Below, in pieces: positions 1 through 11,755 of a DNA stretch of 64,000 bases. This stretch comes from Monoplex corrugatus (taxonomy: Eukaryota; Mollusca; Gastropoda; Littorinimorpha; Ranellidae), in contig CM060315.1 in assembly GCA_030674185.1 (NCBI GenBank), positions 94,220,558 to 94,284,557 of the forward strand, in the 5' to 3' direction. The stretch's first letter is position 1; each line of letters starts with the position of its first letter. Both the position numbers and the translations under genes were made by a program. The notes under the pieces were generated by a model that made no database searches, was not told the DNA's origin, and saw nothing but the letters and a program-made list of their open reading frames with translations.

Positions 1-592
1 CTCTCTCTCTCCTCTCCCTCTCTCTCTCTCCCTTCCTCCCTCCCTCTCTCTCTCACTCTTTCTCTGTCACTCACACTCTCACAAACACACACAAACACAC
101 ACACATACAAAACACATGCTTGCTCTGTCTCTGTCTCTCTATCTCTCTGTCCCTGTCTCTGTCTGGCTGGCTGGCTGTCTGTCTCTCTCTCTCTCTCTCT
201 CCTCTCCCTCTCTCTCCTCTCTCACTCTCTCTCTCCCTTCCTCCCCCCTCTCTCTCTCACTCTTTCTCTGTCACTCACACTCACAAACACACAAAAACAC
301 ACACAAACACACACACATGCTTGCTCTGTCTCTGTCTTTCTATCTCTCTGTCCCTGTCTCTGTCTGGCTGGCTGGCTGTCTGTCTCTCTCTCTCTCTCCT
401 CTCCCTCTCTCTCCTCTCCCTCTCTCTCCTCTCCCTCTCTCTCTCTTCCTTCCTCCCTCCCTCTCTCTCTCTCTCTCACTCTTTCTCTGTCACTCACACT
501 CTCACAAACACACACAAACACACACACATACACACACATGCTTGCTCTGTCTCTGTCTTTCTATCTCTCTGTCCCTGTCTCTGGCTGGCTGG

Positions 593-652
<60 letters not shown>

Positions 653-1159
653 CCTTCCTCCCTCCCTCCTCTCTCTCTCACTCTTTCTCTGTCACTCACA
701 CTCTCACAAACACACACAAACACACACACATACACACACATGCTTGCTCTGTCTCTGTCTCTCTATCTCTCTGTCCCTGTCTCTGTCTGGCTGGCTGGCT
801 GGCTGGCTGTCTTCTCTCTCTCTCTCTCCTCTCCCTCTCTCTCCTCTCTCATTCTCTCTCTCTCTCCCTTCCTCCCCCCCTCTCTCTCTCTCTCTTTCTC
901 TGTCACTCACACTCACAAACACACAAAAACACACACAAACACACATACATGCTTGCTCTGTCTCTGTCTTTCTATCTCTCTGTCTCTGTCTCTGTCTGGC
1001 TGGCTGGCTGTCTGTCTCTCTCTCTCTCCTCTCCCTCTCTCTCCTCTCCCTCTCTCTCTCTCTCACTCTTTCTCTGTCACTCACACTCTCACAAACACAC
1101 ACACATGCTTGCTCTGTCTCTGTCTTTCTATCTCTCTGTCCCTGTCTCTGGCTGGCTGG

Positions 1160-1215
<56 letters not shown>

Positions 1216-1440
1216 CTCTCTCTCTCTCTCCCTTCCTCCCTCCCTCTCTCTCTCTCTCACTCTTTCTCTGTCACTCATACTCTCACAAACACACACAAAC
1301 ACACACACATACACACACATGCTTGCTCTGTCTCTGTCTTTCTATCTCTCTGTCCCTGTCTGTCTGTCTGCCTGTCTGTCTATCTGTCTATCTGTCTGTC
1401 TGTCTGTGTCTCTCTCTCTCTCACTCCCCACCCCACCCCC
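1..1440. repeat. CT/CA-rich minisatellite, unit about 200 bp, seven copies
   Basis: Each copy begins near ACACATGCTTGCTCTGTCTC (113, 315, 536, 738, 947, 1103, 1317), passes through CTGGCTGGCTGTCTGTC, a CT/CCT tract, and a CACAAACACACA tract. Unit length varies from 156 to about 220 bases through microsatellite length changes. Long open frames on both strands are a by-product of the CT and CA composition. Confidence 0.95.
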
Positions 1441-1690
1441 CTTCCAGATAACATCAGACGTTCTGTTTCTTTCTGTTTCATCTTTCAAATCCCACCTCAA
1501 AAGTTACGTCTTCAGACCATATTTCCACGGCCAGAATCTTTGTAATGTTTTGAAGCCTGTTACTGTGTCCGTTGTGAGATCGTGAATATGTCTGTGACTG
1601 TGAGTATGTGTGACACAATGTGTCTTTGTAAAGCGCCATGATCCATACGTAAGGCGCTATATAAACACAAGTCATGACTATTGTTGTTGG
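1441..1690 (+). mobile_element. non-LTR retrotransposon 3' end (RT C-terminus and tail)
   Basis: A short frame contains SFKSHLKSYVFRPYF, the SFKxxLKxxLF-type C-terminal end seen in many jockey/CR1-like reverse transcriptases, and stops at 1583-1585. It is followed by GTAAAGCGCC...GGCGCTATATAAA, a 3' tail hairpin common on such elements, and a short TTG/TTA tail. Only the last few hundred bases are present, as expected for 5' truncation. Confidence 0.55.
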
Positions 1691-1754
1691 TATTACCGGT
1701 ACTAAAGATCTCTGTCCTCTTCCAGAAAGACTGGTGATCAGGTAGAACGAGTGG

Positions 1755-1833
1755 AGTACGTGGCCTAGTGGTTAAAGCTGTTCTCTCGCAGGCTGGCTTA
1801 TGGCAAATTGTATGTCATTCAGCTGTGATCCTG
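1755..1833 (+). mobile_element. tRNA-like SINE head fragment
   Basis: GTGGCCTAGTGGTTAAAGC looks like a tRNA A box. The B box is missing and the sequence is cut by the TTAA fold-back element that starts at 1834. Confidence 0.35.
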
Positions 1834-2046
1834 TTAACCCTTTGACTGCCTCACCCTATCCACCAGCTTCCTGTATCGTCATCAATGACAGCAAATCAAA
1901 AACTTTTGACTCCCTTGCCCAATCCACCAGTTTCTTGCAGGAAGCTGGTGGATAGGGTGAGGGAGTCAAAGGTTTGAGTTTTTGCTTTGCTAGCAGTTTA
2001 ACAGTGCAGGATGCTGGTGGATAGGGTACGGCAGTCAAAGGGTTGA
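1834..2046. mobile_element. TTAA-flanked fold-back MITE, copy 1
   Basis: It starts TTAACCCTTTGACTGCC and ends in the complementary GGCAGTCAAAGGGTTGA. An internal palindrome (CCACCAGTTTCTTGCAGGAA...) reads out to AGGGTGAGGGAGTCAAAGG. Outer and inner inverted repeats are related, so the element looks nested or internally duplicated. Related copies are at 5942, 9552, 11756, 20684, 38326 and 55396. Confidence 0.8.
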
Positions 2047-2583
2047 TCAATTCTATGGGGAAAATTCTTGCCAGATTCATCCTAATTATTGACAGTCATC
2101 ACCCGTGCAGCCCAGCCCACTATTCCCGAGTATCAGTTTGGCTTTGGTGTTGACAGTTTCAGTTTCTCAAGATGACGTCTCCGCGCTCGGAACGAATTCC
2201 ATATGCACTAACGTCACAGGTGCCACGTGTAAGGTGATCATGGCACAAGCCTTAAGCCTGCACATAAACCCATGAGCTGGCCAAGTCCTGAGGCCCTACC
2301 TAGACAATGTTTTACTAAGTCTATATTTTATACTGGTATTTTATCAGCTTACCACTGGAATAATCTTCGTTACATGTAAGTGACATGTGAATGTGTGTAT
2401 CTTACCTTCAAAAAAGGAACATATCTATACAAAGTAAATAAATAAACAATTAAAGGTCTGAATCACAACACAACTAGCTGTTCTGTATAAACTCGTCTCA
2501 CATGACAGACCCCCCACCAGTCAATGCCCAAATGCTTAGCCGTCTATCAACTAGGTGAAGCCAATGTTTTCTTAAATTAATCA
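2047..2583. other. no gene seen
   Basis: Unique-looking sequence with no supported coding frame or repeat structure. Confidence 0.5.
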
Positions 2584-2965
2584 TAGATAAGTAAGTAAGT
2601 AAGTAAGTAAATAAGTAAGTGAGTAAGTAAGAAGGTAAATGAGTGAGTAAGTAGGTAGGTCAGCAAGCAAGTAAGTAAGCAAGCAAGTAAGCAAGCAAGC
2701 AAGTAAGTGAGAGAGTAAATGAATAAGAAGTAAGCAAGCAGGTAAACAAATAAATACAAAATAAAGGAGTACGTAGATAGATAAACAGGTAAGAGATGAA
2801 CATAACAAATAACAGTAAATACATACATACATCCACATGCCCGCACACAGACATACACATACATTCAAACATACATACCCACATCGACACAGCATGATGG
2901 CCGACAACAAGAGCTACAACAACAGCAGCAACAACAACAACAACAACAACAACACCAACAAAGAG
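2584..2965. repeat. GTAA-type microsatellite followed by CATA and AAC tracts
   Basis: Degenerate AAGTAAGTAAGT units run to about 2790, then ACATACATAC and an AAC run at 2918-2955. Repetitive minus-strand frames here (LLTYLLTYLL) are translation of the tetranucleotide. Confidence 0.9.
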
Positions 2966-3059
2966 GAGACACGCATTAATTGCGTGTACGTGAATGTTAT
3001 GGCTATAATCAGATGTGGAGATAAATCGAGAGACCACATTAACTGTACTTGGGGGTAAA

Positions 3060-3790
3060 ACAAGGGCATGCAACTAGTCCAATCTTCTTTTTTTTATTTG
3101 TAAACAAATCAGCGGTAGAAAATATCAACAGAGGAAAACACGACTTGGTGCCAGATTAATGTATGATTATTTTTCACTGTTTTTGTGGCCTCTGGCAGAT
3201 GATACTGCATGTTCTCTGAAACGCTCGTTGCATTGCAGGCACAACCACACAGCATGAATCATGCGGTGTTAAAACTACATTTAAAAGTGAACATGAATAA
3301 AGGCACTATAGTTTATTTAGAAAGGAGGTTACCTAGCTGTCACAGAACGATGGACTTTTAGTGGACTGGTCATGCCCGTACTTAAGACTTAAAAGCTATT
3401 TAGAAATTTATTTCTCGACAAGATTGAGTTCTGTTGCATTATTCAGGACTTTTTGTTAATATATTTTTTTAATTCATCTTAAGCTTCACAACAAACGGAT
3501 ATTAAACACACAATGTGGCAACGAAAAATGACAATAATGTATACACATATAAAAGAATATTGTTGACATATGAACTCTATATAGCATACAGAATATGCAT
3601 AATGAGATATCATTCAGGATTTTGCCAGCAGAGCCAAATATGCTGTAATGAGATTTCATCTTTTTTTTTTATCAGTCCCCGTGTACCGTCTTATGTGTCG
3701 TTTGGAGGAAGAGTTCACAGTGAACAGCAAGCTGAAAGGTCTGAGGTAGAGATGTCTGTTAAATTTATTGACTACATTGCCAAGTGTGTA
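3060..3790. other. AT-rich sequence, no gene seen
   Basis: No conserved coding frame or element ends recognised. The short open frame at 3515-3793 has no recognisable motif. Confidence 0.4.
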
Positions 3791-4215
3791 TGAATGAAAC
3801 AGTAATTCCTATCTCAAACTTTTTGACACACATATTCATCTTTATGTTCAGTAAGGTGCACGGTTACAGAGATTTGATTTTGCAGCTCAATACTGTAAGA
3901 AAGTACACATATTACCACTTAAAACAAATTTAAAAAGGGAGCTGAAATGCCAACACCAACTTATCTCATATGTGGATAAACAAAATGTATACTGCCAAAT
4001 GTGCATAAATGAGATAGTAATGCTCTTGATATATTCATATCTAAAATTATTTGACACACATATTCATGTTTTTGTTCAGTAAGGTGCACGGTTACAGAGA
4101 CTTGATTATGCAGCTCAACGATGTAAGACAGTACACATATTGCCACTGAAATCAAAACAAAGAAAAGGAGCTGAAATGCGAACACCAGATGACCTCGTAT
4201 GTGGAAAACAAACAG
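3790..4215. repeat. degenerate direct duplication, period about 227 bp
   Basis: GACACACATATTCAT occurs at 3824 and 4051, each followed by a TTCAGTAAGGTGCACGGTTA block and a GGAGCTGAAATGC block. The two copies differ by scattered changes, so the duplication is not recent. Confidence 0.8.
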
Positions 4216-4339
4216 TACCCAATTTACATTTAGTTTTGCTGTGAGTTTTGTTCTAACTTTTTGTTGACATTGTAAATGACGATTATCGTTTTCAACATTT
4301 TCTTTTAACACGTTTTTATTGGTCCCTTTTTATCCACTG

Positions 4340-4525
4340 GACGAGGCGGCAGGGAAGTTTTTAGTCCTGTTTTTATTATCCGTTGTTTGGTGTTTTGTGG
4401 TCTGTTTGTGACCGTGCGTTCGCGCTTGACAAAGGCCGGTTGGCCGAAAATTGGCGCTTGTCTTGTCTTGTTTTGTTAAATACGCGCTTACATTGGTTTT
4501 CTTGTTCTTCTGGTTCACGTTTTTA
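4340..4525 (+). mobile_element. dispersed repeat 3' end (GGCCGGTTGGCCGAAAA type), copy 1
   Basis: It contains TTGACAAAGGCCGGTTGGCC then GAAAATTGGCGC, a T-rich stretch, and TTCTTCTGGTTCACG. The same order of motifs occurs at 10670-10775 and, diverged, at 22590-22710. The gaaggcc/ggccgaaa hairpin resembles 3' ends of Penelope-like elements, but no reverse transcriptase is present, so the class is uncertain. Confidence 0.4.
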
Positions 4526-4552
4526 TTACATATTTGTTTTTGGAAAACTTGA

Positions 4553-5402
4553 TGTGTAATGATATAGTTTTACTTTTATTTACAATGTATTTGAGTTTTT
4601 GAAAGTTGTGTATGATATAGTTTTACTTTTATTTACAATGTATTTGACTTTTTGAAAGTTGTGTATGATGTAGTTTTACTTTTATTTACAATGTATTTGA
4701 GTTTTTGAAAGTTGTGTATGATGTAGTTTTACTTTTATTTACAATGTATTTGAGTTTTTGAAAGTTGTGTATGATGTAGTTTTACTTTTATTTACAATGT
4801 ATTTGAGTTTTTGAAAGTTGTGTATGATGTAGTTTTACTTTTATTTACAATGTATTTGAGTTTTTGAAAGTTGTGTATGATATAGTTTTACTTTTATTTA
4901 CAATGTATTTGAGTTTTGGAAAGTTGTGTATGATATAGTTTTACTTTTATTTACAATGTATTTGAGTTTTGGAAAGTTGTGTATGATGTAGTTTTACTTT
5001 TATTTACAATGTATTTGAGTTTTTGAAAGTTGTGTATGATATAGTTTTACTTTTATTTACAATGTATTTGAGTTTTGGAAAGTTGTGTATGATGTAGTTT
5101 TACTTTTATTTACAATGTATTTGACTTTTTGAAAGTTGTGTATGATGTAGTTTTACTTTTATTTACAATGTATTTGAGTTTTGGAAAGTTGTGTATGATG
5201 TAGTTTTACTTTTATTTACAATGTATTTGACTTTTTGAAAGTTGTGTATGATGTAGTTTTACTTTTATTTACAATGTATTTGACTTTTTGAAAGTTGTGT
5301 ATGATGTAGTTTTACTTTATTTACAATGTATTTGACTTTTTGAAAGTTGTGTATGATGTAGTTTTACTTTTATTTACAATGTATTTGACTTTTTGAAAGT
5401 TC
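4553..5402. repeat. 53-bp tandem satellite, about 16 copies
   Basis: The unit runs GATGTAGTTTTACTTTTATT then TACAATGTATTTGAG and TTTTTGAAAGTTGTGTAT. Copies differ mainly at GATA/GATG, GAG/GAC and TTTTTG/TTTTGG, with one copy lacking a T. Confidence 0.97.
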
Positions 5403-5941
5403 GTAGCTGTATTACTGTGTAGTGTTCAAAGTGTTCTCCTCACACAAATCAAACTGACGTCTTCACCAACCTGTCCCTGTGGTCAAGAGGACCAGACACT
5501 GGACACATGTATTGCAGCAATGTCACATGTGGCATTCTTCTTCTCTGTGGATGAAACCTTGTCGTTGGTAGAGAAGCTTGCGTGCAACTATGATCCATTG
5601 AGCTAAGCCGTCAGGAGTCTAGTACTCCTGGTAGGGTCTCCCATACTTCTGTGCCCGGATCGGATTGATCAGTCACCTCCGGACACACTGACTCAAAGCA
5701 ACTTCATGAAGCCGTGGTCATTGTCGTCGACGACAGACGAACATTATGTGGCATTCTGCAACTACTCTGACCACCAAATTCCATGGCAGCTGACGGGAAC
5801 TGGAAGAAAGAGTCACATTCATTGCCAGATGTGGTCGAATTCGGTGTATGAAAGAAGAATGGTTTCGGCGTATGAAAGAAAATTTATGAGTTTAAAATGT
5901 TACTATATCAATAATATTAACCTGACAATGATGACTCCGTA
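5403..5941. other. no gene seen; possible old repeat
   Basis: Includes a segment of moderate complexity (5450-5700) that could be a decayed retroelement, but no frame is long or recognisable enough to call. Confidence 0.3.
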
Positions 5942-6119
5942 TTAACCCTTCGAATCCCGCACCCTGTCCAACAGCATCCTGCATCGTCAACCATGCCAGT
6001 AAAGCAAAAACTTAACCCTTCCATTTCCTCATCCTGCAGGAAGTTGGTGGATAGGGTGAGGGAATCAAAGGGTTAAGTTTTTGCAGTTGGTGGATATGGT
6101 GCGGGTGTCATAGGGTTAA
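5942..6119. mobile_element. TTAA-flanked fold-back MITE, copy 2
   Basis: It begins TTAACCCTTCGAATCCCGCA and ends in TGTCATAGGGTTAA. The centre holds CATCCTGCAGGAAGTTGG with flanking inverted arms. The body matches copies at 9552 and 55396, including GTAAAGCAAAAACTTAACCC. Confidence 0.85.
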
Positions 6120-7215
6120 GGTGTTTCAGTTTAGTTTCGGGATGACTAGATTTAGTTCGGGATGAATGGGTTTAGACCAACGACCATTTCTATTGTCTTG
6201 GTTTAGACCACGAAAGAAAAGCGTATAGAACGACAAACAATTTAGACAATGACAACTCTGTATTAAGGTGTTTCAGTTTAGTTTTTAGAGGAAATAGACT
6301 TGGACCAGGTTGATCAATTCAAATACCTGGGAACGATCATTTCATCAGACGGCAGATGCACATCAGAAATAGCCGGCAGAATCGGCCAAGCCAAAACAGC
6401 ATTCAAGAAGATGACAAGCATTCTTACCAACAAATGCCTATCAATTAACATCAGGAAGAGAGTTCTTGAATGTTATATAGAACCAATACTGTTGTACGGA
6501 TGCGAGGCGTGGACAGTCAACAAACAAAGCCAGAACAAGATTGAGGCAGCCCAGATGTGGTTTCTAAGAAGAATGTTGAGGGTTCCATGGACAGCAAAGA
6601 AAACAAACGAGACAGTCTTGATGGAGGCAGACACAAGTAGATCACTCATAAGGAAGATTAGGAAAAGACAGGCAACATTTATAGGCCATTTCATGAGGAA
6701 GGGGGATTTGGAGCACCTGGTCACAACGGGAAAGCTGGAGGGAAAGAGAGCACCGGGTAGACCCAGGAGAAAATGCTGGACGGACTTGCAGAGTGGCTGG
6801 GGACGAGGAGGGTGGGGGAGATGCTAGGGGCAACGAGAGATAGAGGCAGATGGAAGTCCATGATCGCCAACGCCATGCGGCAGGGCACCTGATGATGATG
6901 ATGATGAGACTTGGACCAAGGACTGTATATAACGTCTGGTTTAGAACTACCTACAAAAGCCTATAGAATAGTATACGATTCAAGCAATGACGGCTCCGTT
7001 TTAATGTGTTTGAGTTTAGCTTCGGGATGAATGGGTTTTAGACCAAATAATATTTATAACTTCTTTGGCTTAATAGAATGATGTATGATTCAGAAAATGA
7101 TAGCTCTGGATTAAGATGTTCGGGTTTAGTTTGGGGTTGAAACAAAACGAGAATGAATGAGTTTAGACTACCTAGAAAAGACTTCAGAATGCTGAACGAT
7201 TTAGATACACGTGAC
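6120..7215. repeat. degenerate ~130-bp repeats (GTTTAGTTTCGGGATGA type), split by a LINE fragment
   Basis: Recurring blocks TTTAGTTTCGGGATGAATGG, TTTAGACCA and ATGAC(A/G)(A/G)CTC are seen on both sides of the LINE fragment at 6308-6906. These are old, diverged direct repeats. Confidence 0.6.
6308..6906 (+). mobile_element. RTE/jockey-like LINE, 3' fragment with reverse transcriptase C-terminus
   Basis: The open frame encodes FKYLGTIISSDGRC, then RVLECYIEPILLYGCEAWT and RRMLRVPWTAKKTNE. These are hallmark motifs of the region after the catalytic palm in endonuclease/reverse-transcriptase LINEs. The last coding part is GKRAPGRPR, after which the frame shifts relative to the sister copy at 45260. 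The element ends in a TGATGATGATG tail. Both ends carry the 12-base target duplication AGACTTGGACCA (6296-6307 and 6907-6918), proving a discrete, 5'-truncated insertion. It cannot encode a working enzyme. Confidence 0.9.
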
Positions 7216-7435
7216 AAACAAAACAAAACAAAACAAAAACAAAAAGAAATAAAATAAGGGCTTTGAATAAACGATACAGTGTACAACAAAACAAAACAGA
7301 ACAAAACAAAACAAAAACAAATTTAAAAAAAGGGCTTTGAATAAACGATACAGTGTACAACAAAACAAAACAGAACAAAACAAAACAAAAAGAAATTTAA
7401 AAAAGGGGCTTTGAATAAACGATACAGTGCACCAT
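7216..7435. repeat. A-rich tandem repeats (AAAACA tracts plus GGGCTTTGAATAAACGATAC)
   Basis: Three copies of an ACAAAACAAAAC tract followed by GGGCTTTGAATAAACGATAC, with copy lengths of about 76-100 bases. Confidence 0.9.
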
Positions 7436-7567
7436 TTTGATTATGGATGTGTGTGGACAAAACGAGATATGGCGGGAATCTAATACGTTTTTAGGTGATT
7501 TCATTAAGAGACTCGATATGTGCAGGTGGCAGGAGTGGGGTTTTATGTTAAAACAGTAAATGATTTG

Positions 7568-9245
7568 ATGTGCACAGGACATTTTGTACATGATGTACAC
7601 AGGACATTTTGTACATGATGTGTACAGGACATTTTGTACATGATGTACACAGGACATTTTGTACATGATGTGCACAGGACATTTTGTACATGATGTACAC
7701 AGGACATTTTGTACATGATGTACACAGGACATTTTGTACATGATGTACACAGGACATTTTGTACATGATGTACACAGGACATTTTGTACATGATGTGCAC
7801 GGGACATTTTGTACATGATGTACACAGGACATTTTGTACATGATGTGCACAGGACATTTTGTACATGATGTACACAGGACATTTTGTACATGATGTGCAC
7901 GGGACATTTTGTACATGATGTACACAGGACATTTTGTACATGATGTGCACAGGACATTTTGTACATGATGTACACAGGACATTTTGTACATGGTGTACAC
8001 AGGACATTTTGTACATGATGTACACAGGACATTTTGTACATGATGTATACAGGACATTTTGTACATGATGTGTACAGGACATTTTGTACATGATGTACAC
8101 AGGACATTTTGTACATGATGATGTACACAGGACATTTTGTACATGATGTATACAGGACATTGTGTACATAATGTGTACAGGACATTTTTTACATGATGTA
8201 CACAGGACATTTTGTACATGATGTGTACAGGACATTTTGTACATGATGTACACAGGGCATTTTGTACATGATGTACAAGGACATTTTGTACATGATGTAC
8301 ACAGGGCATTTTGTACATGATGTACACAGGGCATTTTGTACATGATGTATACAGGACAGTTTGTACATGATGTGCACAGGACAGTTTGTACATGATGTGT
8401 ACAGGACATTTTGTACATGGTGTACACAGGACATTTTGTACATGATGTGTACATGACATTTTGTACATGATGTATACAGGACATTTTGTACATGATGTGT
8501 ACAGGACAGTTTGTACATGATGTGTACAGGACAGTTTGTACATGGTGTACACAGGACATTTTGTACATGATGTGTACATGACATTTTGTACATGATGTAT
8601 ACAGGACATTTTGTACATGATGTACACAGGGCATTTTGTACATGATGTATACAGGACATTTTGTACATGATGTACACAGGACATTTTGTACATGATGTGT
8701 ACAGGACATTTTGTACATGATGTACACAGGACATTTTGTACATGATGTACACATGACATTTTGTACATGATGTACACAGGACATTTTGTACATGATGTAC
8801 ACAGGACATTTTGTACATGATGTGCACAGGACATTTTGTACATGATGTATACAGGACATTTTGTACATGATGTGCACGGGACATTTTGTACATAATGTAC
8901 ACAGGACATTTTGTACATGGTGTACACAGGACATTTTGTACATGACGTGTACAGGACATTTTGTACATGATGTACACAGGACATTTTGTACATGATGTAT
9001 ACAGGACATTTTGTACATGATGTACACAGGACATTTTGTACATGATGTGCACAGGACATTTTGTACATGATGTGCACAGGACGTTTTGTACATGATGTAC
9101 ACATGACATTTTGTACATGATGTACACAGGACATTTTGTACATGATGTACACAGGACATTTTGTACATGATGTACACAGGACATTTTGTACATGATGTAC
9201 ACAGGACATTTTGTACATGATGTACACAGGACATTTTGTACATGA
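7568..9245. repeat. 25-bp tandem satellite, about 67 copies
   Basis: The unit is GTACATGATGTACACAGGAC followed by ATTTT; variants include TGCACA, TGTACA and TATACA in the middle and occasional one-base changes. Each unit contains TGTACATGATGTACA, a near-palindrome. Because 25 is one more than a multiple of three and the minus strand lacks stop codons in all frames, three long minus-strand open frames overlap here; none is a gene. Confidence 0.98.
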
Positions 9246-9551
9246 AAAGCAAGGAGTGGTAAAGGGGGGGGGAGGGGGAGGAGGGAAGATAGACGTCAGG
9301 TCAAAGGTCAAAGGTCAAAGGCAGGTGGAAGCTTTCACCCGAGCACATAACGTCAGAACGATGTTTCCTAAACTGTGATCACACCAGGTTTAAAAGAAGA
9401 CAAAGAAACAGATGTGGCTACACAGGCTGTTCTATATGAATACACAGTATTATTTCAGTTCACTTCAGTTCACTTCATACTGCTTATATAGCCCAGCGGA
9501 CTACCAGAGCCATGTCAGGCTAACACCACGCTAGAAACGACACTCGTGTTA
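9246..9551. other. no gene seen; G-rich run and short AGGTCAA repeats
   Basis: A poly-purine segment at 9258-9290 is followed by three AGGTCAA-type repeats (9297-9320). Nothing coding. Confidence 0.5.
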
Positions 9552-9764
9552 TTAACCCTTTGACTCCCACACCCTGTCCACCAGCTTTCTGCATTGTCAA
9601 CTATGCTAGTAAAGCAAAAACTTAACCCTTTGACTCCTTCACTTAACCCTTTGACTCCCTTACCCTATCCACCAGTGTCCTGCAGAAGATGCTGGATAGG
9701 GTAAGGGAGTCAAAGGGTTAAATTTTTGCAGTTGGTGGATGCGGTGCGGGAGTCAAAGGGTTAA
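9552..9764. mobile_element. TTAA-flanked fold-back MITE, copy 3
   Basis: Outer arms are TTAACCCTTTGACTCCCACA and GTGCGGGAGTCAAAGGGTTAA-type. Inside lies a second TTAA-bounded palindrome around CCTGCAGAAGATGCTGGATA, with a short extra repeat TTAACCCTTTGACTCC. Confidence 0.9.
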
Positions 9765-9877
9765 TTAAATTAAAGTATTTAGAACTATCAGCGCATAGCT
9801 ATGGATGACAAGAGGCTATAATATCAAGTAAAACTTGATGGAGACAAACCACAGTGCGTTTTTTTATTTAGAGATGA

Positions 9878-10130
9878 GCAGGCCTCAGTAGCTCAGTTAG
9901 TTTGAGCGTCGGATTCACATGCTAATGGTTGTGGGTTCGAATCCCGGGGTGCGCTACATTAAAACTGGCCTTCTCACTGTCCCATCTTAACATCATTGTT
10001 GTTCTGGTGGTGTCAGTATAGGATTAGATAAGTCCCCCTTCCCCCACTTCCCTGGGATGGTTATCCCCGTCGGCCATATCATCTGAGGTGGGTGTCGACG
10101 TAAAAACTGAACCAAATCAATCAATCGATT
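9878..10130 (+). mobile_element. tRNA-derived SINE
   Basis: The head has an A box (TAGCTCAGTTAG) and B box (GGTTCGAATCC) in tRNA-like spacing. A unique body (TCCCTGGGATGGTTATCCCC) follows, then a tail AAATCAATCAATCGATT. The head does not fold with a proper acceptor stem and CCA-proximal end, and the body continues for about 170 bases, so this is a SINE rather than a tRNA gene. Confidence 0.75.
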
Positions 10131-10336
10131 ATTTAGAGATGAACATACTATACTGTACCGTCTACTAGCGCCGTCTCAAATAAACGGCAGAGTTCGTTGT
10201 AACGGGTATAACCTGTTACATATGCGATACCTGATGTTAAAATGTCTTCAAGTCGTTGCCAATTTTAGGCAGACGCTTGAAATTGATGATAACAACATTT
10301 ACACTTTGCGTGTGTCTGAAATTCTTGCCATCAGTA

Positions 10337-10339
<3 letters not shown>

Positions 10340-10380
<41 letters not shown>

Positions 10381-10515
10381 GGTGCCCTGCCGCATGGCGT
10401 TGGCGACCATGGACTTCCAACCATCTCTATCTCTCGTTGCCCCCAGCATCTCCCCCACCCTCCTCATCCCCAGCCACTCTGCAAGTCCGTCCAGCATTCT
10501 CTCCCTGGGTCTACC
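10340..10515 (-). mobile_element. LINE 3' fragment (same family as 6308-6906), with target duplication
   Basis: On the minus strand it holds the extreme 3' end of the LINE: ATGG(A/T)AGTCCATGGTCGCC then the ATG-unit tail. The 14-base target duplication TGCCATCAGTACAT flanks it at 10326-10339 and 10516-10529. Only about 176 bases were inserted. Confidence 0.9.
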
Positions 10516-10604
10516 TGCCATCAGTACATAAGAACCATTATAAACATATAATTTGACAATCGTGTGCAAAATCCAAAACAAGTGTGACTGCCCGCGTTCA
10601 AGCA

Positions 10605-10775
10605 AACAGGAACCAGAAAAAACGAAAATAGAATCAGAACGCATATTTCATACAGCCAAACGAGACATACGCAAATTTTGGCCTTTGTGTTGGCCAAAAA
10701 TCTGCGCCTGTCTTTGTTTGGTTGTACGAAATACGCGTTCTGATTCGATTTGCGTGTTTTTCTGGTTCCAGTCAT
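10605..10775. repeat. inverted repeat (hairpin) built from two copies of a dispersed repeat end
   Basis: The left arm starts GGAACCAGAAAAAACGAAAA and the right arm ends in the complementary GTGTTTTTCTGGTTCC; the arms meet at TTGGCCTTTGTGTTGGCCAA. The right arm matches the repeat ends at 4340-4525 and 22590-22710, so this copy is a head-to-head duplication. Confidence 0.75.
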
Positions 10776-10969
10776 GTGCAAAACTACGAAAGAACATGAA
10801 GTATCTTTTAGGTCATAAACTTTATGCTTTAATAGTTTAAGAACGCAGTTCGCGCTGCTGAAGTTTTATAAATTCCAAAATCATTTTGACTGGGTCTGCG
10901 TGTGGCCTGCAATCATGAAAGGACGACTAGAAATGTACAATGGTCACCTTGTACAAAGCATTTACATAA

Positions 10970-11750
10970 GACAAACAAACACAAGCAGAAAGTATGCTTA
11001 CATTGATTGACCAGATGTCAGTTAACCCTTTACATAACACCAACACAAGCAGAAAGTATGCTTACATTGATTGACCAGATGTCAGTTAACCCTTTACATA
11101 ACACAAATACAACCAGAAAGTATGCTTACATTGATTGACCATATGTCAGTTAACCCTTTACATAACAAACAAACACAAGCATAAAGTATGCTTACATTGA
11201 TTGACCAGATGTCAGTTAACCTTTTACATAACACAAACAAACACAAGCAGAAAGTATGCTTACATTGATTGACCAGATGTCAGTTAACCCTTTACATAAC
11301 ACCAACAAACACAAACAGACAGTATGCTTACATTGATTGACCAGACGTCAGTTAACCCTTTACATAACACAAACAAACACAAGCAGAAAGTATGCTTACA
11401 TTGATTGACCAGACGTCAGTTAACCCTTTACATAACACAAACACAACCAGACAGTATGCTTACATTGATTGACCAGACGTCAGTTAACCCTTTACATAAC
11501 ACCAACAAACACAACCAGAAAGTATGCTTACATTGATTGACCAGACGTCAGTTAACCCTTTACATAACACAAACAAACACAACCAGACAGTATGCTTACA
11601 TTGATTGACCAGACGTCAGTTAACCCTTTACATAACACCAACAAACACAAGCAGAAAGTATGCTTACATTGATTGACCAGACGTCAGTTAACCCTTTACA
11701 TAACACAAACAAACACAACCACAAAGTATGCTTACATTGATTGACCAGAC
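10970..11750. repeat. ~68-bp tandem satellite, about 11 copies
   Basis: The unit runs AGAAAGTATGCTTACATTGA, TTGACCAGACGTCAGTTAAC, CCTTTACATAACACAAAC. Each unit holds TTAACCCTTT, and a TTAA fold-back element abuts the last copy at 11756. Confidence 0.97.
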
Positions 11751-11755
11751 GTTAA

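Noticed and set aside
116..1585. Long + strand frames of Leu/Ser/Cys in the first 1.5 kb
   Set aside because: They are translation of CT and CTGT repeats; all frames are open because the repeats lack stop codons. Only the last about 45 codons (after 1441) have real content, a LINE end.
7397..9311. Minus-strand frames of 262-587 codons
   Set aside because: They arise from a 25-bp satellite that is open in every minus-strand frame; no start context, no non-repeat domain.
9881..9955. tRNA gene
   Set aside because: A and B boxes are present but stems do not pair as in a functional tRNA, and a SINE body and tail follow.
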